Shown piece by piece: positions 49,148 through 61,680 of a DNA stretch of 64,000 bases (its first letter is position 1; the number at the start of each line of letters is the position of its first letter). The DNA is from Pseudorasbora parva (lineage: Eukaryota; Chordata; Actinopteri; Cypriniformes; Gobionidae), in NCBI RefSeq assembly GCF_024679245.1, contig NC_090176.1:46198086-46262085 (forward strand), in the 5' to 3' direction. Position numbers and translations under genes: made by a program. Below the pieces are notes generated by a model. It ran no database searches. It worked only from the letters and a program-made list of their open reading frames with translations, and was not told where the DNA came from.

Positions 49148-50205
49148 TTTTAGAATTTGCTCTAAAATGTCTTAAAATTGTGATATAGGAAGAACCACTC
49201 ATTCCTAAGTGCTGATAATGTTCAAAAACACAGCAAATATCGAATTAAAAATAAAGCACACTTTCCATCTAGACAATTTTTTAAATAAATCGTATGCACC
49301 AATTAAAAACATATATAAAAATTTACATCTAAATATATTTTTGCTAAAACATTTTATGAAAATTAACACAGAGACCTGCATTTAAGTGTGATAAATTAGA
49401 CAAATTGTTGAATCAGAGTTTTGAATTGATTCCCTGAACTGAACTGACCCTACCAACAGAAGTTTTTATACTGAACTTTATGCTGCATTGATATCTGATC
49501 AAAATTGCCATAATTATGAGATAAAAACTGTTATTCATCATCTTCAGACATACTCATGTCAAAAAAGATCCATGTGCAATATTTTTTTACAACTGAGAAA
49601 ACGCACAAAACAAGGAAAGATCAGGAAAATTATAGTCAGTGTTGCAATACCTGCAAAATCATCACTAATACACACGCACACATACATTGTTTAGATCTAA
49701 TGCACACAAAAACCCTGAAAACATGCACAACCTTTTGCAGACACGTGTCTAGAAGTACATGCAGAACTGTGGCTGATCCATTATGAAGGCAAACCAGATG
49801 TTCTAATTTTGAATTTGCCAAAATTATAGGGGCCCCTCACAGGCAGCTTTGATAGAAGGATGAAGAGCTTGTAGAGCATGAGGTCATTAAAGTGGAATTC
49901 AAAAGCCAACAATGATGAAAAGTGCAAGAGTAAATCATATGCCGAGTGACTTCAAAGACCACAGACTCATTAGTCAGAGAAATCAAAGGTGACCTACTAG
50001 ACTGTAAGTGCACAGAGAGGAAGGAATATTTACCTGAATCTTAATGTTATAAACAAATTTTTTACAAATTTTTTATAAACAAACAATTTACATTGTTAGA
50101 AATGTTCTGTGCGGGTGCACAGCCAGAGGATCTGCAAACCAGTAGAAAAAACTATAAATAAATAAATAAAAAGAATGAACTAATTAATTAAACAAAATAG
50201 GCTAA

Positions 50206-50209
50206 CAAA

Positions 50210-50260
<51 letters not shown>
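50206..50260. repeat. (AAAT)n microsatellite, 55 bases
   Basis: Perfect AAAT units. Confidence 0.95.
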
Positions 50261-50261
<1 letters not shown>

Positions 50262-50796
50262 GTGCAGAATTGTTCCAGACTGGCCACTGCACCACATCAG
50301 CCACTTTCACAATGTACAGGGCAACTTGTTTGCTGCTTATTGATCTGGAGTGTTAATGGACATTGATCACTGCACTAAGCTCTTTGACCTCTCAGGCAGC
50401 TCAAGATGCGTCAATATTTGTATTGGCTGAGTGGCAGAGAGTGTGTGTAAGCAACACCTTGTCTCAGAGGTCTTTATGCAAGACACAACATTTTCCAGAG
50501 TGCAAAACATTAAGCGTTTAATTTCCTTGACAAACGCACATGTTCATCCAACCTTAGCAAGTTTAAAATTAAATAAGTCTTTCACTAACTTTTTCTGCCT
50601 CTACAACAACTTTCCTTTTCAGAGTTCCATCTGACAACCTGATACCATTTAGATAACAACCTCTTTTCACGATCCAATCAATTACCAATGGATAAATCTT
50701 TTTCTCACTGAATATTTCGTTTCAGTTGTAAATGTATTATATTACGGAAGTAAAATGAGCTTTGAATAGCTCTTAGAATTGACTGTAATTTCTTGG

Positions 50797-50910
50797 TAAC
50801 GCTTTACAGTAAGATACAATAAAAGCTGTAAATAATGTATATTGTTAGGTCATTATACCAAATGCATTAACTGAAGTTAACATATTTAATCTTATTAAAG
50901 CATTAACAAT
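50797..50910. mobile_element. Fragment of the TTAACTAATGTTAA MITE family
   Basis: GGTAACGCTTTACAGTAAGATACAAT and CATTAACTGAAGTTAACATA match the family at 29376-29690. Confidence 0.5.
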
Positions 50911-51574
50911 ATTTTTTCCTGCGATCAAACCTTCAATTTTAACAAACCTTAATTTCGAAATATTTTCGGATACATTTTCGAACAAGAGACTGTCCAGCCC
51001 GGCTAGTCCTAAAAGTCCCAGACAGGTCATTTATAATTCAGAGTTTGGAGGAAGTGCATTCTGAGCTTTTAGGTATTGGATGTTGCTCTTTTTCTGCTTT
51101 TTTTCCCCTCTGCTAACATCAGGACAGGTTTCTTTTCAGAGAAGTACACGTCTTTCCATTCACAATGTCATCTCTCCTCAGCAGGTAATCAAACCATGCC
51201 AAGTATAGAGTTTGGGCCCAGGGATTCCGTTTTGGATGCTGCTAGCAAATAAATCACATCTGCCTCATTCCCGAACGGCTGTTTCCCGCATCTTCTCGCC
51301 GTATATGATGACATCTACAGCTGTAGACAGAGTCCTCGTCCCTGTAAAGCCCATTCCACCAGAGCCAGTGCAACAGGACGGCACAATCACAGTCTGAAAG
51401 GAAGACTGAAAGGCTCCCACTATATTCAAAAAGTTCCAGAGCTTTAGGAGGATTTGGGATCTTTTTCCACTCCATTCACTGAAGCAGAATGCTAATTAAG
51501 AGACCAGAGAGGTCAGAATGTGTGAATATCCAAAGAGAAAAAGGGGGGACACAACCATTGCCCAAGTGCCAGTT

Positions 51575-51700
51575 AAAAAAAATAGTTCACCCAAAAATGA
51601 CAACGCTGTCATCGTTTACTCACCCATCGGAATGTCCAAGCTGCTCATTTCCATACAAGGAAAGTGGATGGTAATTCATTCCATCAAGCTCCAAAAAAAT
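51575..51700. mobile_element. Fragment of the cyprinid GGGATAGTTCAC MITE
   Basis: ATAGTTCACCCAAAAATGAC and CTGTCATCGTTTACTCACCC give the left end; the right end is missing. Confidence 0.75.
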
Positions 51701-52499
51701 ACACAAATAATGAAAGTTTTAGGAGACATAAAAATGGGCACAAACGAGGAATTGTTGAAATATAGCGAAGTATGCAGAATTAAAAGCAATGTGAGAATTG
51801 GATGAGAGATATTCAAGTTTAAAATTGGATTTCAACTTTTGTTTCTCAATCTGTGCAATCTTTTCCAAAGCCAAATTATCTGCTCTATAAATGAACAATT
51901 TCAAGCATTCCAACGTTCCTCTGGATCCCTAAACATCACAAGTGAAATCTCCTTTATTTCTCAAATGTTTCTCCTATACAAAACAGTTAAATGAAGAAGA
52001 ACAAATTCAGAATTGTGATGAAGTCACCTGCTTCTCACATTTAAATAGAGATATAGAATCAATGCAAGAATTGGATGAGAAACAGTTGAGTTCATCTTCA
52101 GAATTTGGTATCTTTGGGAACCTTATTCCTCTAGAAACAAGACCATCATCTATAACGTAATCACTTTTGGAGCTCTGCAGTGTCATCCAATGTCATTGCA
52201 TGGAAAAGAGCAGCTTGGACATTCTTCCACAACCATTCTAGCATGAATTTTCTTTTGGCATTTCAAGGATGTGAACAAATTGTGACAAAATGCTTTCCTT
52301 CAAAACACAACATAACGCAAGAGGCTAGTGAACAGCCAGAAAATTCATCCATTTGCGCCAAAACAGTAAAAATGTGACACGCACAATAAAACAAGCAGCC
52401 CTTTGCGCCAGCAGTGATCTCATTTATCGAATTATCCTGGAAAATTCTCTCTCCCCCAATCCCACCTGCCCCAGTCAAGTGGACTGACCCACAGCTCAC

Positions 52500-52580
52500 C
52501 CAGAACATGCAGGACAGGCAGACCCAGGTGCGTGAGCGGCCGGCCAGTGCGGCTGGCAAGTTGAGAGAAATGGATGGCAT
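52500..52580 (-). CDS. Tensin-family gene, candidate first coding exon (27 codons)
   Basis: Reading the minus strand, an ATG at 52580 opens 27 codons (MPSISLNLPAALAGRSR, then TWVCLSCMFW) that run without a stop into a good splice donor, TGG|GTGAGC, at 52500/52499. The exon ends in phase 0, which is what the C1-domain exon at 23058-23172 needs at its start, so the joined reading would be ...CLSCMFW followed by PEEFEAVHSH. The start context has a G at -3. A possible splice acceptor (TTCTCTGCAG) ends at 52619, so the ATG exon may be either a true first exon or a second exon of about 119 bases after a non-coding one. The segment is GC-richer than its AT-rich surroundings and is free of repeats. 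The link to the next exon is an inference from phase and strand; a chance ORF cannot be excluded. Confidence 0.55.
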
Positions 52581-52750
52581 CACGAGATCAGGCTGTCGGC
52601 TTTCTCTCTTCAGGATCCTGCAGAGAACACATAACTATTCCACACGCTGGTCCCACAATGCTCCACAGATCCATGACATGCTGAGGAGAGCTGCATCAAC
52701 TGCCGCTGCTGTCCTCCTCGCCGCACACTTATTCCAGGAGCCCTCCCTCC

Positions 52751-52797
<47 letters not shown>

Positions 52798-52860
52798 GGG
52801 GTCATGTATAGCTCGGCTCCACAGGAGAGAGGGGGAGGTGACTGAGAGCCTCTTTATTTC
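52581..52860 (-). promoter_or_regulatory. Putative 5' leader of the tensin-family gene with short upstream ORFs and a GA tract
   Basis: Upstream of the candidate ATG at 52580 the minus strand is GC-richer than the surroundings and contains three overlapping short upstream ORFs, starting at 52696 (28 codons, stop at 52612-52610) and at two further ATGs about 15-20 bases downstream in the other frames. None is in frame with the main start. A (GA)n tract lies at 52752-52794. The layout resembles a leader near a transcription start, but no TATA box or initiator can be assigned with confidence. An internal acceptor-like site at 52619 means part of this could be intron. Confidence 0.35.
52752..52794. 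repeat. (CT)n microsatellite, 43 bases
   Basis: Perfect CT run about 170 bases upstream of the candidate tensin start codon; GA repeat on the gene's sense strand. Confidence 0.95.
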
Positions 52861-54529
52861 TCCCCACTGCTCTCCTTGTCGGCTTTAGCCCCTCCTCTCT
52901 CCGTGTCTCTCTCTTCAGTCTTACTTTCATTCATATCTTCCACCCCCTGCTTTCCTCTCTAACCTCCCCCCATGAGCAGACTCTCTCAAAGTGTGCTCAC
53001 TCGTTCTCATCTCAAACCCCTCTAGCTTATCCTGGAGTCACACATACCCACAGGAAAGAAGGATATATGAATGGCTCAATCGTTTCTCCTTGATTGAGTC
53101 ACCTGTATCTCAAGATTCAGGAAAAGACTCTGTAATGTCCGGTTTCCAGAGTTTCAGATAAAAGAAGAGATCTCAACAACATTGCCAACAGAGTCAAAAG
53201 ACTGAGATGTGAATATGATCTGAGCTGAACGAAAGACTTTCAATACCATTCATATTCATTTTAAAGCAGAAAACTCTTAATGCATACCAACAATTGTCTC
53301 ATTTCTGTTCTGCAGAAGAAATATCTGAGACATCTTTGCGAACTCCATTATGACTTCTGTAGAGCAATGTCTGAGACATACATTGTTCCTCTGGGAACCT
53401 AGTAAAGAACAACCATGAGATTAAATGGACAGCAAATTAATAATTTAGCTTCTCAGTTTTTTTTTTACAATCCTACATGTCACCTCTAGAGATTCTGAAG
53501 AAATCTCAACAACTGTGCTCAGATCTGACAAGGTAAAGTCTAAAATCAAAAGTCAAAGATCTCAAAATGAACTCAAACATTTCTCATCAGATTCTTTCAA
53601 GACTATATCAAAGTTTTTTTTTTTTTTACTATGCAACATCTAAGTTAATACTTAAATTATACATCATTATAAACTCCTTTAAGAGAAATACCTGAGAAAT
53701 TCACCGATTTGAAAGAAGTTACAAATGAAATAATACATACATAGACATACAAATAAACTATAGTCTCATGTGTCTTTTTATATGTCTCCTAAGGAATTCT
53801 AAGAGAAACTAAATCGATTTTTAAACAACACATGATTGAGGACTCCATAAGCCTGGAAAGAGCAACCTCTGAGGAATGAGTTTTTTTCCTCTGGGTCTGT
53901 AAAACTTCTTTAATGTCACGGCTACATGTCTCTGCCCCAGATATCAGTGAGGCTGCGAGCGCGTTGCTTTTCTGGGCCATCAAACACACAGCATCCCAAA
54001 CAGCAAACAGAGCAGAGCTGAGAGATTCATTACAGTCACATCAAACCTTCACTGGCCTGCTGGAGGGGAAGGTGGTCTCTCTGTGGGTGTCTCTCTGTCT
54101 CCAGATAATGTCTGTAATCCCTTGGCATTTCCTCCTCATCACACTGATGAGATGAAACCCCTTCTGGGGTCAGATTTGTTTGGTTTCACAGACATTTACC
54201 CTGTCCATCATGGCACACATTTGTAATTAGGGGTTGCATTAGCCACAGCCAAGCTAATTCAGGCAGTCAGGGTGCACAAAAATGCCTGTAAACATGATAA
54301 ATGTCTAGCATGGTAAATATTTAAGCTTCAGAAACTCTCCTGAGAAAGTATTTCATGCTAACAACAAAGGGTAGAGGTGAATCACACAAGTTTCACAGCA
54401 TGACGGTTACTATCTACACACAAAGTGATAATGGCTTATGACAAAGCTCAAAATGTATTTTCCAAAGTGTACCACTTTGTTATTTTAGCACTCAGTAGCA
54501 AGTAGACTATATATCCACAAGCAGAACTA

Positions 54530-54739
54530 GGTTACACTTTATTTTAAGGTGTCATTGTAACAGTGTAATTATATATTTAATTACTGATTATGAATCAACA
54601 TGTACTTACTATATTAGTTAGGGTAGGATTAGGATTTGGTTGAGGGTTAGTTGCATGTAATTATGCATCATTTACTGTTATTACTATGGTAGGTACATGT
54701 AACATACGTAACAAGGACACTGTAAAATAAAGTGTTACC
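54530..54739. mobile_element. MITE with GGTTACACTTTATTTTA ends
   Basis: Left GGTTACACTTTATTTTAAGG and right TAAAATAAAGTGTTACCC are near-perfect inverted repeats. 210 bases; same family as 1118-1384 and 21505-21676. Confidence 0.85.
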
Positions 54740-55200
54740 CAGAACTATAAACTCTTTGTATAAAAGCTATGAATAAACAAAACAAATAACATTTTCAATT
54801 GGGTGGTTATTGATTAACTAATATTAAGCGATTTAAAGATTTAGATACATTTTAAAGGTGTCATGAACTGGCTTTTTAAAAAAAAATTATACTATTGTCT
54901 GAGGTCAGCTAATGACATTTGTGTGGTTTTTACATTCAAAAACATAATAACTAAGTAATAGGCTATTTTCTACACTGGTTCAAAGGCTCTCTCCTGAAAG
55001 CTGGGTTTTGATGGCCGTGACGCACTGGAGACTTGAGCCCACGGCTAGGATTGGATAAGATTTGCATATTTAATGAGCTTCAGCTCCCCTGTCAGTTCAG
55101 TTCACATGAGGGAGGGATTGAAAAACACGTTTTACTCACATAAGTGTGTTGCACCATTCCTGTCCGATCCAATATAGAAGAAACAGCATTGTGTTTTAAT

Positions 55201-55731
55201 TAGGCCCGGGACTTTAACACGTTAATTAAGATTAATTTAAAAAAAAAAAATCAATAAATGAGTCTCGACGGACCGATTATACTGGAACACCAACTAGCGT
55301 TCACGAGTGACGACAACAACAAACCATAGTGAACATGAACAAAGAAGCTGATGAGAGCGCTTTGCTTGGCCCCGTGGATGGGAAATTTTGTTTTAAAAAA
55401 CGAAAGGATGGAAGCGTCGTCAAGAGCATGGTTGTGTGCAAGCTATACAACAAGGAATTTGGGTATTACCGCAGCACATCGAGCCTCAAATATCACAAAT
55501 ATGCTTTTGCTACACTTAATGGCAAACATTGCACTGGTCTGCTGGACTAAAATAAATAAACAATATTTTGTTGTTTAAGCTTATGTATTCAGTCATTATT
55601 CAATGGTATACTAAAAATACATGTGAAAAATGACTTCTCATTGTTCTCAGGTCAAATATTTATATGCAATTAAAATGTGATTAATTTCGATTAATTAATT
55701 ACAAAGCCTCGGCCCTAGAGTCCCGGCCCTA
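55201..55731 (+). mobile_element. hAT derivative with BED finger, nested
   Basis: Ends TAGGCCCGGGACT and AGTCCCGGCCCTA are inverted repeats, flanked by the 8-base duplication GTTTTAAT (55193-55200 and 55732-55739). 531 bases. The right end has a duplicated terminal motif (GGCCCTAGAGTCCCGGCCCTA). It keeps only the 5' end of a transposase gene. Confidence 0.9.
55329..55550 (+). pseudogene. BED-type zinc-finger fragment of a hAT transposase
   Basis: 73 codons from ATG at 55335 or 55329: GKFCFKKRKDGSVVKSMVVC then KLYNKEFGYYRSTSSLKYHK. This is the BED finger of hAT/ZBED-type proteins, which normally reads C..C.K.F...STS.L..HL...H. The second cysteine has become tyrosine (CKLY) and the distal spacing is altered, so zinc binding is lost. 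The catalytic region is deleted. Confidence 0.8.
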
Positions 55732-56435
55732 GTTTTAATCTCAATATGTCTGCAAATCCAGCACGATCTGAGACTTGTTTAAAAACGATTCCGCAGTGAA
55801 ATGAAGCGAACACACATCTTCCCCACGTGAGCTGGAACTTTATTAAAAATAAATGAAGTATCACACATTCCTAATATTATGATCCGAAGGAAGCTTATGC
55901 ATCGACTGTGTTCTTCCACAAAATCTTACTATCTTCTTCGGCATGTTTATTGCTGCTGGCTAGCGTGATCTGAACAGCTCCATGAGTCGGTGGGCGGGGC
56001 TTCTGGATTAGACGAGCTTATTATTCAGTAGGCGGTGTTTCGTCACTCGATGACGTCAAGATGCGAACACGATCTTTTTCTGGGTCTGGTGTCTATAAAA
56101 GCTTTTCTTTGACTAACAATGAAGATTTCAGCTCAGAAACTTACAGGATATTCTTATATTACCATGACCTTTTATATATCAAAAGCTCAAGAGAAAGTTG
56201 ATTTCTCAATTCATCACCCCTTTAAATTCAAAAACAGCTAGATAGAGTGAAAAAAGCAGGGTATGTTTTAAAAAGATGTTACAGATGAATGTAAAAATAA
56301 CTTTGAGAAGTCTCAAACATAGTTCAAGACACGGCATAAGTGGACAAACCCTTTTTACAAAAAAATAAAATAATTAATTATTTATATATAATAATTATTC
56401 AATTAAATTATAACATGTTGATAATTATAAACATT

Positions 56436-56639
56436 ACACTCTAAAAAATTCTGAGTAAAAAACAACCCAATGTTGGGTCAAATATGGACTAACCCAGCGA
56501 TTGTGTTGTCTTAAGCAAATATTTAACCCAACCATGGGATTAAAACAACCCAATCGCTGGGTTAAAACAACCCAATTGCTGGGTTAGTCCATATTTGATC
56601 CAACATTGGGTTAAAACAACCCAGCATTTTTTAGAGTGT
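56436..56639. mobile_element. Foldback MITE with ACACTCTAAAAAAT ends
   Basis: ACACTCTAAAAAATTCTG at the left is complementary to CAGCATTTTTTAGAGTGT at the right. The arms hold AACCCAATGTTGGGTCAAATATGGAC and its complement, and the centre holds repeated AACCCAATCGCTGGGTT palindromes. 204 bases. Confidence 0.85.
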
Positions 56640-58339
56640 ACAAAATTAAATATAACAATAATTATAATTATTAATAATAAATCTAGATTATTACTATTTG
56701 ACTAGGGGTCCGAGAGTGGGAATTCTTCATACCTCGTTTAATATATCCAAGATGATTTGACAGATGCTAGATATTCTAATTGTGATAACTGATCTCTGGC
56801 TAATTTGGTTCTTCAAACTAATTTGTGGATTGTATTTAAATATCTGGATTAAGTTATCAGAGATCACTGCACGTTCTTCCTGTGTTTACTGAAGAGGGCA
56901 GACGAATCGATACTCGATACATTAAGACATCATATAATTAAAAAAGACACCTGATGAAAAACATGACGAATATTATCCGTCATCATGGCTCAGATTAATT
57001 GTACAGCATGTGTGTAAATAAAATAAAATAAACATAGGATTCCATTCATTATGCTAAGCTAAGATAGCGGCGACCCTGGCAAACAAAAAATGCATTTGCC
57101 CACATATCTATATGTAGGAAAGAAGTTGAATAAGCTCTATTTCTAAAAACAGTGGAGTCAAATTGTCAACAATTAAATCCAGCTGACTGCGTTAGTGACG
57201 TGTGAAGAACGGACAGGTGTTTGTCATAATGATCGATCAATTGTTGGTTAACAACTGATCACGGTGGTATAATTATATATCTAAACCAGGCTGCTTTTGT
57301 AGCAACAATTCATTTAATTATCTTCCCAGCCCTACATGGCACATGAGTTTGTTGCCTTTTCTTGTCTTTAAACTGCAAAATAGACCAGAGTTTTTGCAGG
57401 CAGTCAAACGTAGCTATATAAGAAAGGTTTACAAAAGCCGATGAGACAAATATCCACTTTTATGGACCGTAGAGGAATCATGCACAACCACCTGCGAGAT
57501 GTATTTCAATAATGACGTCTCATTCTTACGGTTCACTGCGTCTGACCGATGCCTCTATACGCTCGCTAATGTCTCTGAGGTTTAGGCAAGAAGCCAGATG
57601 ATGGGACAGAAATACGCGCAGGATTAGTCCCAGTTTGATTAACTTTGTCACAAGGAAAACCACCAGTTCCCCAAAGCGCCTCAAACACAGAGGCTGTAAA
57701 AGCATCCATTTTTATTCTTCAAGCAGATCAATCCCTTTATGAGTTCCGCTCTGGTCAATAGACCGGCTAAATATACACACACCGAACGGTTCTGATGCGC
57801 TTTCACACGGCTCTATTTCGAGAACATGAATCAGATGAGAAGCAATACAATATAGGAAATAATATCCGGCCTCAGATGCAGCGCATTAGAGGAGATTGGG
57901 GTCAAAACAGAGAGAAAAGGGATGATCTGAAGAGCCTTTCTTTACAGAAACTTGAACACAGCTGAAGCTACAGTAATGAAATGTACTGCTGGATGATGAT
58001 ATGGAAATTCACAATGCATATCCAATGATCCAGTGACGTTTTAACATTGTCTGTGACTCAAACTTGAGTAGTGAAAATTGCAAAATTACAATTGATAAGT
58101 TTGATTAATTTGCATGAATCAATTTGAATCCAGTAAAAAAATGATTCATTGAGTCAATGATTCACATGCATTAAATGTTTTGAAGTGATGTAAAAAAAAA
58201 TATATATAAAAAAATAAAAAAAAACTTTACAATTACAACCTACACAATGACACAAAACAAAAGTGGCACTTCAGAGAGAAAAAAAACTATTTATTTATAA
58301 TATATATCTGGGAATAACTCACTTTATGCAATATACCCC

Positions 58340-58560
58340 ACTGCCATTCAAAAGTTTGGGTTTGACTTATGTTCACCAAGGCTGTATGTATTTGGTTAAA
58401 AATAAAATAAAAAGCAGTAATATTGCAAGATATTATACAAATTTAAAACATATTTTTAATACATTTTAAAATGTAATTTATTCCTGTGATCAAAGCTGAA
58501 TGTTCAGCATCATTACTCCAGTTTTCAGCATCACATGATCCTTCAGAAATCATTCATATA
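58340..58560. mobile_element. Single arm of the large foldback family
   Basis: GTGATCAAAGCTGAATGTTCAGC and CACATGATCCTTCAGAAATCATTC match the left arm of 11384-12194. Confidence 0.7.
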
Positions 58561-58743
58561 AAAAAAACTATAAAAAAAACAAGGGGAACATTATGCAAGT
58601 GATGTGACAAGTCTCACACAATACGCAGGGTTTCAATACACAAGTACAAAGAAAACAAATAGAATAGGTAAGAGCTTGTCTTAATTGGTCAGGTGCTGCT
58701 GGAAAAGATGTGTTATGTGACACTGAAGACTGGAGTAATGATT

Positions 58744-58745
<2 letters not shown>

Positions 58746-58778
<33 letters not shown>
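58746..58778. repeat. (GT)n microsatellite, 33 bases
   Basis: Perfect GT alternation followed by GCATGCGTGCG. Confidence 0.9.
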
Positions 58779-58779
<1 letters not shown>

Positions 58780-59004
58780 ATGCGTGCGTATAGAGTCAAA
58801 CCAAAAATAGACCAAATACAAATTTTTACTAGTGTGTATAGTTAATTTATGTAAGTGAGAATAGCAAAATTAAGTAAACTGTGACATATTATTCACATTT
58901 GGGACCAAAATTATTCAGACACTTTGACCTGACCATGTGTTTTCTTTAATTGCAAATGCAACCTTTTACACGACAGACAGCTAAAGTTAACAGCTGCAGC
59001 TGAT

Positions 59005-59185
59005 TGGTTGATTATAATTTATTACATACCCTTCTATCAAAGTTATCTGACATTATGAAGATGCATTTGTGCTGCCACAGCTTAACTCTGATCTCTTGTC
59101 ATATTTTATTACCATTTTCAATAAACTATGATAAGGTGAGAAAATGTTGAAGGTGCCTGAATACATTTTGGTTTGGTTGTATATA
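59005..59185 (+). mobile_element. Terminal fragment of a Tc1-like element, copy B
   Basis: TTGGTTGATTATAATTTATTAC through TTTCTCACC-type subterminal sequence to GAAGGTGCCTGAATACATTTTGG; the inverse of 36905-37100. A further end-like motif, ACCAAAATTATTCAGACACTTTG, lies at 58911. Confidence 0.7.
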
Positions 59186-59918
59186 ACGCACACATTTATT
59201 TATATGGCTGCATCATGGATTTCAAGGCCTTCCTGGTTCCTGGGTGAAATTATCTTATTCTCAAGTCAAGACATAGCATGCAGTGTATTACCTGAACACA
59301 CTCACAGAGCGTACAGAATCACTCCAAAACCCTCACTAGCGCTCTTAGAAGCAACCAACATCTACACTATCTCAGGCCAGGAAAACAATATAAATAGCAA
59401 CCTGTCTTTACTGTAATAGCAAGCTCTGCAATGGAAATATGAGAACGTAATTCAAGCTGCCCACAACAGTCCACAGGTGCCTGCACAAATGTCTAGTATG
59501 ACCAGCCGTCCTATAGTTTACATGACATATTTGCAGTTTCATAAAGTAAAACATGAAAATGTGCCTTGGATTGAGGTGTTAGGCTCACTAACCAAAAATA
59601 AACTACCATCAAAGTCTCTTAGCTGGAAGCAGGACGAAACAAAAATGGCTTTTCAACAACATCCAAGAAACCATTCCTTCACACAACACATTAAAATTGT
59701 ATTTTAAAATTGTTGTATGGGGGACTAAATGTTATGCTTTTTTATTTGATTATTAGATTAAAGGAACACGCCGACTTTTGGGGACTCTAGCTTATTCGCC
59801 GTATCCCGAGTTAGATAAATCCATACATGTAAGTCAATTTTATTTTTGTAGCACATTTAAACATAGCAAAGCTATCCAAAGTGGTGTACAGAGTAAAGAC
59901 AAAATACAGACTAAAATG

Positions 59919-60658
59919 CAGAGGTGAAAAGAGTAACAAAATATTCTACTCAAGTAAAAGTACTGTTACTTTAATGAAATTTTACTTAAGTACAAGTAAA
60001 ATTACTGGTCTAAAAATTTACTAAAGTAAAAGTAAAAAGTAGCTCATTTAAAATCTACTCAGAGTAAAAGTTACTAAGTTACTTTTTTAACAGTGGGGGA
60101 TTCTCCCCTGTAGGGCTGTGATAGGATGAGATTTTCACGATATGACAACTATCTCAGAAAACATCAGGCTATTAAGCAATTATTTAATAAATAAACTGTA
60201 CCTATTATTAAATTATGGTTATTATCACTAGTTAAAATTATGTTAAATGAATGAAGATGATTGGTCTTTTGTTTTTGTTTTTGGTTGAACAAATGCTTTA
60301 TTATAACAAACTTAAAACCATTTGTTTGTTTTGTTTATTAAAATGTATATAAAATGTACATAAATTTTACATAAAATTGCAAAATTACATAACATTTCTC
60401 CCGCGTCCCGCACCCTCTATTCAATACAGTCATTTCCGGATCACGTTTTCTTTCCTCCCCTATTTGCATTAATGATTTATTTTTACTCAGTAACAGATGT
60501 GGTTTAAAATGTAGCGAAGTACAATACTTCAATCAAAATGTACTTAAGTAAAAGTAAAATTACAGATTTTTAAAACTACTTAAAAAAGTAGAAGTACACA
60601 GAAAAACTACTCAATTACAATAACGCAAGTAAATGTAATTCGTTACTTTCCACCTCTG
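59919..60658. mobile_element. Tol2-like hAT derivative, 740 bases, no transposase
   Basis: Ends CAGAGGTGAAAAGAGTAAC and GTTACTTTCCACCTCTG, flanked on both sides by CTAAAATG (59911-59918 and 60659-60666), a perfect 8-base hAT-type duplication. The subterminal regions are packed with AAGTAAAAGTA-type motifs on both arms, like the transposase-binding repeats of Tol2-type elements. The central 400 bases are unrelated AT-rich DNA. Confidence 0.9.
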
Positions 60659-61529
60659 CTAAAATGATAGAATAAAATAGAATAATATATAATTAAAAAA
60701 AATGAAATGTGTCTTATATTCTAGCCACAAATGTAAATGTAAAAATTTACAAAAATGACATTTGTTGTTTTCTGCATTTGTTTATTTTTAAAATCTGTGT
60801 AAATACAATGCACAGAAAGAAGGTCGAAATACACTAGACTTAAACTAAAGATGTACAACAACTAGACAGACAGTTTCTCTAAAATAAATCTCTTTACTAC
60901 TGTTATGGCAATCATTGTTTCAGACAAAGAACAAAAAAAAAAATGCTCATACTATATCTCTTCAGGTTGTGATGTATTGTAAATCACTGAGGGGAAGAAG
61001 AGGTCACCACAAAGACACAGATTAGCACAGTCAACATGCCACTTTACAGCTTTACACAGTCAGATAAGAGCGGTGGAGAGGAAACGCTCTGCCACAGTAT
61101 ATGAGCCTGCAGAAGTGATTATAGTAACCTGTGTCTATAGAGCGTAAAAGAAGGACTCCTGTACATTTCTGAGTCATCTGAGAGGACGAGAGCTGCCAGG
61201 GTGACCCCTAGTGTCTATGATGAGAACTGGGAAAGAACAAGCTCAGATGGCATTGAAATGAGGCTTCTCACATTCTACTCATTCTACCTTAGCAACTGAT
61301 TACAGCCAGATGTATGATCAAACAAGCTTCTATGGGTGCTTTTAGTTTTAAAAAGAAATTATGTAAAATATGGTCAAACATTTGGTATAAAACTGGGTTA
61401 AAAATTAGGCACTTTTAACAGTTAACATGTATAACATCAGCACAGACATGGTCAATTAAATCATTAAATTAATACTTTTAATGATTTTATTCAGTATAAT
61501 AATGATGCATTAAACTCAAATTTACAATA

Positions 61530-61680
61530 TAAGACGGATTTCTGAAGGATCATGTGAAGACTGGAGTTATGATGCTGAAAGTGCAGCTTTGCGTCACAGA
61601 AATAAATTAAATTGTAAAATAAATTTAAACAGAAAACGGTAGCTTTAAACTTTAATAATATTTCACAACATATCAAAAAA
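61530..61680. mobile_element. Single arm of the large foldback family
   Basis: ATTTCTGAAGGATCATGTGA, AAGACTGGAGTTATGATGCTG and GCGTCACAGAAATAAATTA match the right arm of 11384-12194. Confidence 0.7.

Larger units (their letters stand above)
54854..56224. mobile_element. Non-autonomous DNA element (AAAGGTGTCATGAA ends) carrying a nested hAT derivative
   Basis: Left AAAGGTGTCATGAACTGG and right CAATTCATCACCCCTTT are imperfect inverted repeats flanked by TTT/AAA. Without the nested 531-base hAT piece and its duplication it is about 830 bases. No coding of its own; superfamily uncertain. Confidence 0.65.
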
